Part shown: one piece after another, positions 1-12,482 of the stretch
Position numbering within the stretch: the stretch's first letter is position 1
How the letters are laid out: each line of letters starts with the position of its first letter
From: Collinsella aerofaciens
GTDB taxonomy: Bacteria > Actinomycetota > Coriobacteriia > Coriobacteriales > Coriobacteriaceae
DNA: 64,000 nt
Direction of reading: 5' to 3'
Assembly: GCF_963360655.1 (NCBI RefSeq)
Contig: NZ_OY725712.1
Span: 496,001-560,000 of the forward strand
Translations under genes and position numbers: made by a program
The notes under the pieces: model-generated
What the model was told of the DNA's origin: nothing
The model's database searches: none
Seen by the model: only the letters and a program-made list of their open reading frames with translations

Positions 1-1797
1 CTCTTCGTTATATGCCATCTGAATCTCGCGACGGCGCTGTGTCTCCTCGATGGCTTCTTTCATCGAATCGGTCACAACGTCTGCATACATGATGACCTCG
101 CCGTCGGCATTGCGGGCCGCACGGCCAATCGTCTGAATCAGCGAACGGCGGTTGCGCAAGAAGCCTTCCTTGTCGGCGTCGAGAATTGCCACCAGCGAGA
201 CCTCGGGAAGGTCTAGACCCTCGCGAAGCAGGTTGATGCCAACGAGAACATCAATCTTTCCCTCGCGCAGCGTTCGCAGGATCTCGACGCGGTCCATCGT
301 CGCTGTATCGGAGTGCATGTAATTGACCTTAATGCCGGCATCAAGCAGATGGTCGGTCAGGTCCTCGGCCATGCGCTTGGTGAGCGTGGTCACCAGCACG
401 CGCTCCTTGCGGGCAACGCGCTCGCGAATCTCGTCCTCAAGATCGTCAATCTGCCCACGAACCGGACGCACATCGATCTTGGGGTCGAGCAGACCGGTCG
501 GACGAATAATCTGCTCAACGTCGTTCTGGCTAACCCGCAGCTCATAGTCGCCCGGCGTGGCCGAAACGTAGATGAACTGGGGAATCCTCGCCTCAAACTC
601 ATCGAAACGAAGCGGGCGGTTATCGAGTGCCGAAGGCAGACGAAAACCATGCTCAACCAGCGTCACCTTACGCGAGCGGTCGCCTTCGTGCATGCCGCGG
701 ATCTGCGGCACCGTTACATGGCTCTCGTCGATGATGCAGAGCATATCCTTAGGAAAGTAATCGATCAGGGTAAACGGCGGCTCGCCCGGTTTTCGGCCGT
801 CCAGATGACGCGAGTAGTTCTCGATACCGTTACAGAAACCCATGGTCTCGAGCATCTCGAGATCATAGTCGGTGCGCTGCTGCAGACGCTGCGCCTCGAG
901 CAGCTTATCAGTCGCCTTGAGCTCGGCCACACGCTTCTCGCACTCTTCACTGATTGATTTCAGAGCCGCTTTGACCTTAGGCTTCTCAGTCACGTAGTGC
1001 GATGCCGGCCACACGGGAATGGCCTCGTACTCACGTAGCATCTCGCCGGTGACCTCGTCGATCTCGGCAATCAGCTCAACCTCGTCGCCAAAGAACTCAA
1101 ACCGCAACGGATGCTCGGCATAGGGTGGATACACGTCGACGACATCGCCGCGCACGCGGAAGGTGCCACGTGCCAAATCATAGTCATTGCGATCGTACTG
1201 GATATCGATAAGCGCATGGATAAAGTCATCGCGCTCGAGCGGCACCTTCTTGTCGACGTTCGGAGCTAGGCCCGCATAGTCCTCGGGAGAGCCAATGCCA
1301 TAGATACACGAGACCGATGCGACGACGATCACATCGCGTCGAGATAGCAGCGATGCGGTCGCCTGATGTCGCAGCATCTCAACTTCTTCGTTAATCGAGG
1401 AATCCTTCTCGATATACGTATCGCTTTGCGGCACATACGCTTCGGGTTGATAGTAATCGTAGTACGACACAAAATAGACCACGGCGTTGTCAGGGAAGAA
1501 TTCCTTGAGCTCGCTCGCAAGCTGAGCGGCAAGCGTTTTATTGGGAGCCATAACCAGCGTCGGCTTCCCCAGGGCCTCAATAGTCTTAGCCATCGTGAAG
1601 GTCTTGCCCGAACCAGTCACGCCCAGCAAAACCTGATAGCGATCTCCGTCCCTCACGCCCTGCACAAGCGACTCAATGGCCTTAGGCTGGGAGCCAGCGG
1701 GCTCGTATGGAGACACGACCTTAAACGGTACCTCAGAGCCCTCAACGCCAAAACGTTTAAGCTCTCCTCCAACACGCTCAACTTCAAATTCCGCCAT
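1..1797 (-). CDS. uvrB: UvrABC excinuclease subunit B (5' part, runs off window)
   Basis: UvrB is the damage-verifying, ATP-dependent subunit of bacterial nucleotide excision repair; it is loaded by UvrA and recruits UvrC. The first 599 codons are present (about 90% of a normal 660-700 aa protein) and the reading frame is still open at base 1. Visible are the Walker A motif GVTGSGKT at residues 59-66, the beta-hairpin region [15 protein letters not shown] that wedges into the DNA, and the helicase-like segment ending in [12 protein letters not shown] at the window edge. The start is the ATG at 1795-1797, preceded by TTAGGAGT at proper spacing. Only the C-terminal UVR motif that contacts UvrC lies outside. 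The transglycosylase gene follows upstream-to-downstream order on the same strand but is transcribed before uvrB, 50 bp away. Confidence 0.97.
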   Translation of the reverse strand, partial: MAEFEVERVGGELKRFGVEGSEVPFKVVSPYEPAGSQPKAIESLVQGVRDGDRYQVLLGVTGSGKTFTMAKTIEALGKPTLVMAPNKTLAAQLASELKEFFPDNAVVYFVSYYDYYQPEAYVPQSDTYIEKDSSINEEVEMLRHQATASLLSRRDVIVVASVSCIYGIGSPEDYAGLAPNVDKKVPLERDDFIHALIDIQYDRNDYDLARGTFRVRGDVVDVYPPYAEHPLRFEFFGDEVELIAEIDEVTGEMLREYEAIPVWPASHYVTEKPKVKAALKSISEECEKRVAELKATDKLLEAQRLQQRTDYDLEMLETMGFCNGIENYSRHLDGRKPGEPPFTLIDYFPKDMLCIIDESHVTVPQIRGMHEGDRSRKVTLVEHGFRLPSALDNRPLRFDEFEARIPQFIYVSATPGDYELRVSQNDVEQIIRPTGLLDPKIDVRPVRGQIDDLEDEIRERVARKERVLVTTLTKRMAEDLTDHLLDAGIKVNYMHSDTATMDRVEILRTLREGKIDVLVGINLLREGLDLPEVSLVAILDADKEGFLRNRRSLIQTIGRAARNADGEVIMYADVVTDSMKEAIEETQRRREIQMAYNEE

Positions 1798-1848
1798 GGA
1801 TACTCCTAACTCATATATCTGCAGTATACGCAGGCGGCAGGCATAGTC

Positions 1849-2430
1849 CTATACGAACCGATCGGGATAGAGGGTCTTGTAGCGAACCCAGGCATTATTG
1901 ACACGAATCAGATACGCCTGCGTCTCGGGAAAAGTGATTGCATTATGAAGCGAAGTGCTCTGCTGCGCCCATCCGTCGACATTGCCCATGCCGGCGTTAT
2001 AGGCGGCAATGGCACTGTCAGTCGACCCGTTAAAATACGTTAGAAGATACGAAAGATACGCACAGCCAAACTCGATGTTCGTAGCGGGATCGTTAAGGTT
2101 GTCGGCTGAATACTCGCTACCATCGACAAGACCCTTAGCAATCATATCCTGGGCAGTCTCGGGCATCAGCTGCATCAATCCCTGAGCGCCTTGATTCGAC
2201 TCAGCCTTGGAATCCCAATTCGATTCCGACTTTATGACAGCACACACCAGATACGGATCAAGATTGTGCGAAATGCTCGATTGCTTTACGTACGCCTCGT
2301 AGTCAATTGGATACAAAGGCTTAAAGAAGACGGCAGGGGCATACGAGTAGACGAGCGAAATAAGACCGAAGACGAGCATAACGGCAAGTGGCGCCAAGCG
2401 ATACCACGTAAAGAAACGTGTCTTAGGCAT
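1849..2430 (-). CDS. Membrane-anchored lytic transglycosylase (SLT family)
   Basis: This 193-residue protein should cleave the glycan strands of peptidoglycan outside the membrane, forming 1,6-anhydro-muropeptides. A single N-terminal membrane segment (about residues 12-32) is followed by an SLT/goose-lysozyme-like domain: catalytic Glu69 in IKSESNW, then GLMQLMP (84-90), FGCAYLSYLL (121-130) and AYNAGMGNV (143-151), the usual motif order of family 1 lytic transglycosylases. There are no additional cell-wall binding domains, so it is a minimal membrane-tethered enzyme. Its start overlaps the end of coaE by 8 bp, so the two are probably translationally coupled; the pairing looks like operon packing and not functional linkage. 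Confidence 0.9.
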   Translation of the reverse strand: MPKTRFFTWYRLAPLAVMLVFGLISLVYSYAPAVFFKPLYPIDYEAYVKQSSISHNLDPYLVCAVIKSESNWDSKAESNQGAQGLMQLMPETAQDMIAKGLVDGSEYSADNLNDPATNIEFGCAYLSYLLTYFNGSTDSAIAAYNAGMGNVDGWAQQSTSLHNAITFPETQAYLIRVNNAWVRYKTLYPDRFV

Positions 2431-3064
2431 CGGCCTCCTCCTTATCCGCTACATCCCCGAAGCCATGGCGCGCAAGCCATGCGTCCAGTTGTTCATAGAG
2501 CGAGTTATCGCCAGCCGCATTATCGATTACCGTCGTAGCGAGATTACAAAGCGAAGCCTCATCAGGTTGGCATGCAGAGCGCGCATCAAAATCAGAGGAC
2601 TCCATACCACGATGAATGGCACGCTCGCGACGAACTGCTAAAGGAGCGCTGATAACCAGAATTTCATCAGCCAGGCCAAAAGCATCCTCAAAACCAGTCG
2701 GGGCAGAAACCTCGACAACCGCAAAGGGATAACGGGGGGACGAAACCGTGCAGCAAACCGGATCAAGAATCCTCAGTGACAGCTGTTCGATGAGAACCGG
2801 ATGAACGATGCCATTGAGCCGCGCAACTGTATCAGGAGAGGCGAAAGCTCGAGCAGCGAGGACATTGCGGCGAATGCCGCCCTCCCCGTCCAGAATGTCC
2901 CAACCGAATTCTTCCGCGAGGGCGTTGACGATATCGGAGCCTGGCACATACAGCGATTTGGCAAGCTCATCCAGATCGATAAGCATGGCGCCATGAGATT
3001 CGAGATAGCGGCAGGCAGTCGATTTACCCGAAGCAATATTGCCTAAGACAAAAACGGTAAACAT
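2423..3064 (-). CDS. coaE: Dephospho-CoA kinase
   Basis: CoaE phosphorylates the 3'-hydroxyl of dephospho-CoA, the last step of coenzyme A synthesis. The protein has an N-terminal P-loop, LGNIASGKS (residues 7-15), followed by LIDLDELAKSLY, the region that in CoaE carries the acid residue acting on the ribose, and the substrate-binding lid. The ATG at 3062-3064 is chosen because AGGGAGG lies 5 bases upstream and the P-loop then begins at the usual residue 7; an upstream in-frame start would add 43 residues without similarity to the family. Length is 213 aa, normal for the family. It overlaps the following transglycosylase gene by 8 bp. Confidence 0.93.
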   Translation of the reverse strand: MFTVFVLGNIASGKSTACRYLESHGAMLIDLDELAKSLYVPGSDIVNALAEEFGWDILDGEGGIRRNVLAARAFASPDTVARLNGIVHPVLIEQLSLRILDPVCCTVSSPRYPFAVVEVSAPTGFEDAFGLADEILVISAPLAVRRERAIHRGMESSDFDARSACQPDEASLCNLATTVIDNAAGDNSLYEQLDAWLARHGFGDVADKEEADA

Positions 3065-3191
3065 CAAGTCCTCCCTAACGCCAATGGGAGTTATTATCGC
3101 GCAAATACAAACGAAGGACTCAAAATACAGCCAAACAGTAAGACAAGCTAAACGAAGGCGAGTTCTTGTATTACAACTCTCTATTAAACGC

Positions 3192-3222
3192 AAAAAAAGG
3201 GGGAGGCCGCGAGGCCTCCCCC
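3192..3222 (-). terminator. Intrinsic terminator of the rRNA operon
   Basis: A perfect 10-bp GC-rich stem (3199-3208 with 3213-3222, tetraloop 3209-3212) is followed on the minus strand by seven T residues. It lies about 35 bp beyond the 5S 3' end and is the natural end of the rRNA transcript. Confidence 0.9.
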
Positions 3223-3257
3223 TTCTTCAAGTCGATCGACGGCTCGGTGCCGTCCAC

Positions 3258-3377
3258 CGGTCAGCGGCGCCCTGGCCTCCCACGGGCTGACCCCGCAGTA
3301 CTCTCGGCGCGATGGGGCTTAGCTTCCGGGTTCGGAACGGGACCGGGCGTGCCCCCCATGCTCTGGCCGCTGACCGG
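3258..3377 (-). rRNA. rrf: 5S ribosomal RNA
   Basis: On the minus strand this carries the hallmark 5S core CCGTTCCGAACCCGGAAG, then GCTAAGCCCC and GTACTGCGGGG. The 5' and 3' ends form helix I by pairing of GGTCAGCGGC with GCCGCTGACC. Its place after 23S and before a strong terminator is canonical. Ends are estimated from helix I and may be off by a few bases. Confidence 0.95.
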
Positions 3378-3534
3378 TGGGCGGCGCCCACCGTATCTTC
3401 GGTGTCCGGTGTCTCACTCACGTGCCCTGGGGGCCGCATGGCGCATAGGAAAGGTCTGACTCGGGGGCATCCTCGTGCCCGGACCGCGCATGAGCGCTCA
3501 GTCCCGCGGGCCGCGAGGTGCGGTTCCGGAAGAG

Positions 3535-8402
<4,868 letters not shown>

Positions 8403-8882
8403 AATATTTGGGCTTCGAGCCCGTCCGGTCCTCTCAGTCCATCGCTGATCGGTTCCGTTCGATTCATATGGTTCTATTTGATAGGAAAAGGAATTTCTCG
8501 GGGCCGCCTCTCGGCGGCCTTGCGAAAAACAAATCCAAGTTAGACCATTTCAAATGGTTCGATGTCTGCCCGGATGCGACACTCGGAAGTGTCCATCCTC
8601 GCAGTATCCGGTTCTCAAGGTGCACGCCTGCGCTGGTTCCCGGTCCGACCGGGCCGCGCGGCAAGGAGATATATTGCCAGACCGCGAAGCGATGTGGGAC
8701 GTCAATTCCACTCTTCACAAGTCCTACACAACTTATCGCTTCCTATATAAGTAATAGAAAGGCTGGTGCAGAAATACTGCGCGTATCAGATGATGACCCT
8801 TCGGTTAAGAGATATATAAAGATCGGTCACCTGTAAGTGTCTATCTACCCGCGCTTTTGCTATATAAACCAGCGCTTTCGAT
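8403..8882 (-). promoter_or_regulatory. rRNA operon leader and promoter region
   Basis: About 480 bp without a gene separate the L20 terminator from 16S. On the minus strand a candidate promoter reads TAGACA (8838-8843), an 18-bp spacer and TTATAT (8814-8819). The rest is leader: a 7-bp hairpin GGCCGCC/GGCGGCC at 8502-8519 and a GGGCTCGAAGCCC hairpin just before 16S, probably RNase III/processing and antitermination structures. The promoter is a by-eye match only; the role as leader follows from position. Confidence 0.45.
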
Positions 8883-8918
8883 AAAAAAGATGGAGTGCCG
8901 CGCACAGTGCGACACTCC
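8883..8918 (-). terminator. Terminator of infC-rpmI-rplT
   Basis: On the minus strand the arms GGAGTG and CACTCC with inner C/G pairs form a hairpin (8892-8918), followed by six T (8883-8888). It begins about 20 bp after the rplT stop codon. Confidence 0.85.
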
Positions 8919-8940
8919 CCTAGCGATTCAACAGAATCTA

Positions 8941-9300
8941 TTAGGCCTCGAGAGCCTTCTTGGCAATGGCAGCCAGCTCGTTGAAGGACTCGATGTCCTC
9001 ATAAGCCATCTGGGCCAGGACCTTGCGGTCGAGCTCAATGCCAGCAACCTTCAGGCCGTGCATGAACTGAGAGTAAGAGATGTCGTTCAGGCGAGCAGCA
9101 GCGTTGATACGGGTGATCCAGAGAGAGCGGATCTCGCGCTTCTTGTTGCGGCGATCACGATACTGATACTGCAGGGAGTGCTGGACCTGCTCTTTAGCAT
9201 GCTTGTAAGTACGCGAAGCGGCACCGTAGTAACCCTTCGCACGGTGCATAACGGTACGGCGCTTCTTCTTGGCGGCAACAGCGCGCTTAATACGTGCCAT
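8941..9300 (-). CDS. rplT: 50S ribosomal protein L20
   Basis: L20 binds 23S domain II early in 50S assembly and in many bacteria represses its own operon. The 119-residue product is highly basic at the N-terminus (MARIKRAVAAKKKRR) and carries the family signatures GYYGAASRTYKHAKEQV, RDRRNKKREIRSLWI and INAAARLNDISYSQFMHGL. Length is normal. It is the last gene of infC-rpmI-rplT, 46 bp after rpmI, and is followed by a clear intrinsic terminator. L20 is the most likely feedback regulator of the leader described upstream of infC. Confidence 0.98.
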   Translation of the reverse strand: MARIKRAVAAKKKRRTVMHRAKGYYGAASRTYKHAKEQVQHSLQYQYRDRRNKKREIRSLWITRINAAARLNDISYSQFMHGLKVAGIELDRKVLAQMAYEDIESFNELAAIAKKALEA

Positions 9301-9346
9301 GTTCTATCAACTCCTAGACGGTAAAACGAAAAACGGGAACGCGAAC

Positions 9347-9538
9347 TTAGGCGAGACGCGACTTGATGACCTTGCGGTCGGCAGCGGCGATCTCGGTCTC
9401 CTGACGGAAGCCACGCTTACGCTTGGTGGACTTCTTGCTCAGGATGTGGCTCTTGAAAGCCTTGGCGCGCATAAGCTTGCCGGTACCAGTCTTGCGGAAA
9501 CGCTTCTTGGTGCCGCTGTGGGACTTCATCTTAGGCAT
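9347..9538 (-). CDS. rpmI: 50S ribosomal protein L35
   Basis: L35 is a small basic protein of the large subunit. The 63 residues begin [20 protein letters not shown] and include [17 protein letters not shown], both typical. It lies between infC (32 bp upstream) and rplT, the order conserved in most bacteria. An AAGGAGTATTTC Shine-Dalgarno region precedes the ATG. Confidence 0.98.
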   Translation of the reverse strand: MPKMKSHSGTKKRFRKTGTGKLMRAKAFKSHILSKKSTKRKRGFRQETEIAAADRKVIKSRLA

Positions 9539-9570
9539 GAAATACTCCTTAATCGGTTACAGAACACTAG

Positions 9571-10125
9571 TTACTTGGTATCGCTTGCCGCTTTATCCTC
9601 ATCGAAGGCGCCCTTAATCGGGGCGAGCAGCATAAGCATGTTACGGCCTTCCATCTTAGGCTTGGACTCGACCGTAGCGTAAGGCTTGAGATCCTCGGCG
9701 AGACGCTCGAGAACGTTAAGACCCTGCTCCGGGTGAGCCATCTCACGGCCGCGGAACATGATGGTGATCTTAACGCGTGCGCCCTTCTTGAGGAAACGCA
9801 GAACGTGGCCCTTCTTGGTCTCGTAGTCGCCAACGTCGATCTTGGGTCGGAACTTCATTTCCTTGACCTCGACCTTGGACTGGTTCTTACGAGCGGCCTT
9901 GGCCTTCATGGCCTGCTGGTACTTGAACTTACCGTAGTCCATGACCTTGCAGACCGGCGGCTCCGCGTTGGGAGCGATCTCGACCAGGTCGAGACCCTGA
10001 TCGTCGGCGACGCGCTGGGCATCGCGGATGGCGAACAGGCCGAGCTGAGAGCCATCGACGCCAATCAAACGGCACGAAGATGCAGTGATCTCGTCGTTGA
10101 TGCGGGTGTCATCAGACTTAGCTAT
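9571..10125 (-). CDS. infC: Translation initiation factor IF-3, probably starting at AUA
   Basis: IF3 binds the 30S subunit, prevents premature 50S joining and proofreads start codons. Two domains are readable: the N-terminal DTRINDEITASSCRLIGVDG region and the C-terminal KEMKFRPKIDVGDYETK region. I place the start at the ATA codon 10123-10125: GGAGG lies 8 bases upstream, giving a product that starts MAKSDDTRINDEI (184 aa). The in-frame ATG at 10138-10140 has only a T-rich run upstream, and the Shine-Dalgarno sequence would lie inside its coding sequence. Non-AUG starts (AUU, AUA, AUC) are the known basis of IF3 autoregulation. If the ATG is used the protein gains five residues. Confidence 0.93.
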   Translation of the reverse strand: MAKSDDTRINDEITASSCRLIGVDGSQLGLFAIRDAQRVADDQGLDLVEIAPNAEPPVCKVMDYGKFKYQQAMKAKAARKNQSKVEVKEMKFRPKIDVGDYETKKGHVLRFLKKGARVKITIMFRGREMAHPEQGLNVLERLAEDLKPYATVESKPKMEGRNMLMLLAPIKGAFDEDKAASDTK

Positions 10126-10144
10126 TTTCCCTACCTCCATTCAT

Positions 10145-10178
10145 AAAAAAAATAACCCGGCGCTTCTTTGCAACCAGG
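10145..10178 (-). promoter_or_regulatory. Candidate attenuator in the infC leader
   Basis: Immediately before the infC ribosome binding site, the minus strand folds into a hairpin (10156-10178; CCTGGTTGC with GCGCCGGG, loop AAAGAA, one bulge), followed by TTA and eight T (10145-10152). This is the shape of an intrinsic terminator, yet it stands between the presumed promoter and infC, so it should act as an attenuator. The remaining leader (10179-10340) contains further small stems (GGAACCC/GGGTTCC, CCTC/GAGG) that could be alternative pairing partners. L20- or IF3-linked control is an inference from operon content. Confidence 0.55.
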
Positions 10179-10347
10179 TCGTACACATAGACATCCTCGG
10201 TATGAGGAAGGGAATCTAAGTTGTATGACCAGTCAGCTGCTCATTGGCGCCAAAAGGTGGGAACCCTCGGGTTCCTCTTTAGGGCATTGCGGGAACAACG
10301 CCTTGCGAATAATAACACGTGCCGCGCGTTATCACATTACGTACACG

Positions 10348-10370
10348 AAAAAGGGGGCCTTGACCCCCTT
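10348..10370 (-). terminator. Terminator downstream of the tRNA-Leu remnant
   Basis: GGGGG (10353-10357) pairs with CCCCC (10364-10368), followed on the minus strand by five T. It duplicates the terminator of the intact tRNA gene. Confidence 0.7.
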
Positions 10371-10388
10371 GAAGCGCAGGTGCATGTA

Positions 10389-10411
10389 TGGTGCCCGAGG
10401 CGAGACTCGAA
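10389..10411 (-). pseudogene. tRNA-Leu 3' remnant
   Basis: On the minus strand the last 23 bases of tRNA-Leu are preserved exactly (part of the T arm, the acceptor 3' strand CTCGGGC, and ACCA). Upstream, where the anticodon and D arms should be, the sequence is unrelated and GC-rich, so no tRNA can form. It is a truncated duplicate of the intact gene 180 bp away. Confidence 0.75.
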
Positions 10412-10526
10412 GGGCCTTCGCTTCGCGAAGCCCCGGGCTTCGGGCGCATGGCGCCCTCGCCACGCTCCGCTACAAACAGGCCACGGGCCTATTTGCTTAA
10501 CGCTCCGCGCGCTCACGCGAGTTCGG

Positions 10527-10595
10527 CACGAAAAAGGGGGTCTTGACCCCCTTGAACGCTCACTTGCATGTATGGTGCCCGAGGCGAGACTCGAA
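10527..10595. repeat. Direct repeat, copy 2: tRNA-Leu 3' end plus terminator
   Basis: Second member of the pair with 10344-10411. Here it forms the real 3' part and terminator of the intact tRNA-Leu gene. Confidence 0.85.
10531..10553 (-). terminator. Terminator of tRNA-Leu
   Basis: AAGGGGGTC and GACCCCCTT form a tight hairpin, followed by TTTTT on the minus strand, 20 bp beyond the tRNA 3' end. Confidence 0.85.
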
Positions 10596-10659
10596 CTCGC
10601 ACGTTGTTGCCAACGGTGGATTTTGAGTCCACTGCGTCTGCCAATTCCGCCACTCGGGC
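10573..10659 (-). tRNA. tRNA-Leu(CAA)
   Basis: The 87-nt gene has an encoded CCA. The acceptor stem pairs GCCCGAG with CTCGGGC; the D-arm region is TGGCGGAATTGGCAGACGC; the anticodon stem GTGGA/TCCAC carries the loop CTCAAAA, giving anticodon CAA (reads UUG); a long variable arm and the T arm GCGAGTTCGAGTCTCGC follow. All are typical of tRNA-Leu, a class II tRNA. Directly downstream lies its terminator. Confidence 0.96.
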
Positions 10660-10698
10660 ACGTAATGCGTGAGTTAGTTTATCACAGCTTTCTGTTGA

Positions 10699-12138
10699 TT
10701 AGTCCGAAAATGGAACTTCGAGCATTTCGATAAGCTCAACCTTGCGCAACATCTCCCGCTTACGACATCCACGTCCGTCAACCGAGGCCTCGCCCATCTG
10801 GTTGTCATAGGGATCCTCGCGCATACCATCGAAAGCAGGCACAAATTCAGCCTGGAATCGGTTGTTGGCCACCATACGCCACGGGTCGAGATTGCCAAAG
10901 TAGTGACGACGACGCCATTCCTCCCCCATCCTGCGTGCCGAGGAACCAAACGATACGTCGGCGTTAAGCCAACCGGTCTGTGGCGTATAGAACTCAGCCC
11001 AATCGTGCGGCCCCACCGAATCGGGAGCAACATACAGGCCGCTCTGCCAACGGGCAGGAACGCCCGCAATGCGGCACATGGTGATAAACGTGAGCGCCAT
11101 AACGCCGCAATCGCCGCGGAGCGAGTGTGCACAGTCGTCGGCAATAGATTCCAAAAGCAGGTACGGTGGCTGATAGCGATAGTCGATATGCTGTGTCAGG
11201 TAATCATAGATTGCACGAGCGCGATCGAGCGGATCCTCGAGCCCGTCAATGACACGCTCCGTCAACTGTCGCAGATACGGCGTAAACGCAATATGCGGAC
11301 GGTCCTCGGAAGTGTCCTCGGGCAGCGGCGTGTCCATGCACGCATGCGATGGGAGCGCGCCACCATAGATATCGCAATAGGCAGCATCGATGTGATAGCG
11401 ATAGGTCACCGAGAATGAATGTTCAGTCGAAGATATCCAAGAGGCAGTACGAGCCGAAACGTTTTCAGAGGCAACGGTACCCTCCGACGTCATATCGAGA
11501 ACCTCGATTTGAGACTGTTGACGACAGGCGGCGGCAACGGGAAGCCACGCGCGAACGGCCTCTCCCTCCAGAGCCCCGGGGACAGACACGGATGCCTTAA
11601 GCGTGATGACGCGAGTCAACCCGTTTTGCGACTCCATCTCCCTGAGCATCTGGTTACGCAGCGCAATGCCGTCCGTAGAATCGGGACGCAGGCCCGGAAC
11701 CTCCTTAGGGTACACGCGAAGCGAATCGAGGAAGTTGTCGAGAACGAACAGCTCGCCATCGATAAAGCGCCAGTCAATACGCTTACGATTAATCAGGTCA
11801 TCAAACTGCTCTTCGGTAAACTTTGGCCACTCCTCGCGAATCATCGCAATAGCCTGATCGCGCGACACCGAAAAATGAAGCGGCGTCTCGAGCATGCGAT
11901 ACCGCTCGGCACGAATACAAGCAGCCAGCGAAGGCTCAGGACTCTGCTCCAGAAGGCGATCGCAGGCAGCAACAGCCTGCGTCAAATACCCGGCATCCTT
12001 AAGACGAAGAATCTCAGGCGGCAGTCCAATATCGAGATGACGAAAGTCATCACAGCAAACATCAACAGAGCAACCAACAGGACCTTCGTCAATAACCTTC
12101 CCATCCGAAGGCAAAACATCAACAACAGCCATAACCAC
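10699..12138 (-). CDS. Transglutaminase-like protein
   Basis: This 479-residue protein has a C-terminal transglutaminase/protease-like fold with the full catalytic triad in order: Cys344 in LRGDCGVMA, His378 in GPHDWAEFY and Asp394 in WLNADVSFG. Such proteins cleave or rearrange amide bonds; no substrate can be named. The N-terminal 160 residues look helical and unrelated to the catalytic domain, and residues 175-260 look like the beta-rich domain often preceding transglutaminase folds (ITLKASVSVPG). There is no signal peptide, so it should be cytoplasmic. A GGGAG sequence precedes the ATG at 12136-12138; the second ATG two codons later is an alternative. It stands alone between tRNA-Leu and a repeat-rich intergenic region. 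Confidence 0.8.
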   Translation of the reverse strand: MVMAVVDVLPSDGKVIDEGPVGCSVDVCCDDFRHLDIGLPPEILRLKDAGYLTQAVAACDRLLEQSPEPSLAACIRAERYRMLETPLHFSVSRDQAIAMIREEWPKFTEEQFDDLINRKRIDWRFIDGELFVLDNFLDSLRVYPKEVPGLRPDSTDGIALRNQMLREMESQNGLTRVITLKASVSVPGALEGEAVRAWLPVAAACRQQSQIEVLDMTSEGTVASENVSARTASWISSTEHSFSVTYRYHIDAAYCDIYGGALPSHACMDTPLPEDTSEDRPHIAFTPYLRQLTERVIDGLEDPLDRARAIYDYLTQHIDYRYQPPYLLLESIADDCAHSLRGDCGVMALTFITMCRIAGVPARWQSGLYVAPDSVGPHDWAEFYTPQTGWLNADVSFGSSARRMGEEWRRRHYFGNLDPWRMVANNRFQAEFVPAFDGMREDPYDNQMGEASVDGRGCRKREMLRKVELIEMLEVPFSD

Positions 12139-12262
12139 TCCCGCGTCGAACGATAGACAACCCCCATTGTACCGAGATAAAAAAGAAAGCCCCCAACAAA
12201 GGAGCTCTCAACGCCGATAAACGGTACCTATAAAAATGAATTCAGACTTGTAACCCTGCGGC

Positions 12263-12326
12263 GTTAAACAAAGGAAGCCCCGTCCCCCGGAACTGTTTCC
12301 TTGGCGCGACTTCTGGCGAAGCCAGG
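12263..12326. repeat. Intergenic direct repeat, copy A
   Basis: GTTAAACAAAGGAAGCCCCG through CTTCTGGCGAAGCCAGG matches copy B (12359-12422) at most positions, including the small inner hairpin TTCTGGC/GCCAG. Copy A has lost the partner arm that would close the large stem seen in copy B. Confidence 0.7.
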
Positions 12327-12358
12327 GCAATTTATTCAGCCCAGTAACCCAGTAGCGA

Positions 12359-12422
12359 GTTAACAAAGGAGGCCCCGTTTCCCCGGAGCTGATTCCGTCG
12401 CGCGACTTCTGGCAAAGCCAGG
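12359..12422. repeat. Intergenic direct repeat, copy B
   Basis: Second copy of the 64-bp unit, spaced 96 bp from the first. Its first half is the left arm of a large stem completed at 12445-12461. Confidence 0.7.
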
Positions 12423-12461
12423 TGAGCGCGAGGGAAACAGCGTAGGGGAAACGGGGCCTCC
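12368..12461 (-). terminator. Large hairpin downstream of fba, probable terminator
   Basis: A perfect 17-bp inverted repeat (12368-12384 with 12445-12461; GGAGGCCCCGTTTCCCC) encloses 60 bp containing a smaller stem. On the minus strand it follows the fba stop by 21 bp and is followed by TTTGTT. It fits a terminator but is unusually long, so a repetitive element doubling as terminator is also possible. Confidence 0.6.
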
Positions 12462-12482
12462 GACGGGAAGTTAAACCGCTAC

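Larger units (their letters stand above)
10344..10411. repeat. Direct repeat, copy 1: tRNA-Leu 3' end plus terminator
   Basis: These 68 bp match 10527-10595 closely: CACGAAAAAGGGGG, the CCCCC arm, GCATGTATGGTGCCCGAGG and CGAGACTCGAA are shared, with a few substitutions in between. The repeat holds a terminator and the 3' end of tRNA-Leu. Confidence 0.85.

Noticed and set aside
10344-10660. attL/attR of an integrated element at tRNA-Leu
   Set aside because: The repeats are 184 bp apart with nothing between them and no integrase nearby, so at most it is a scar.
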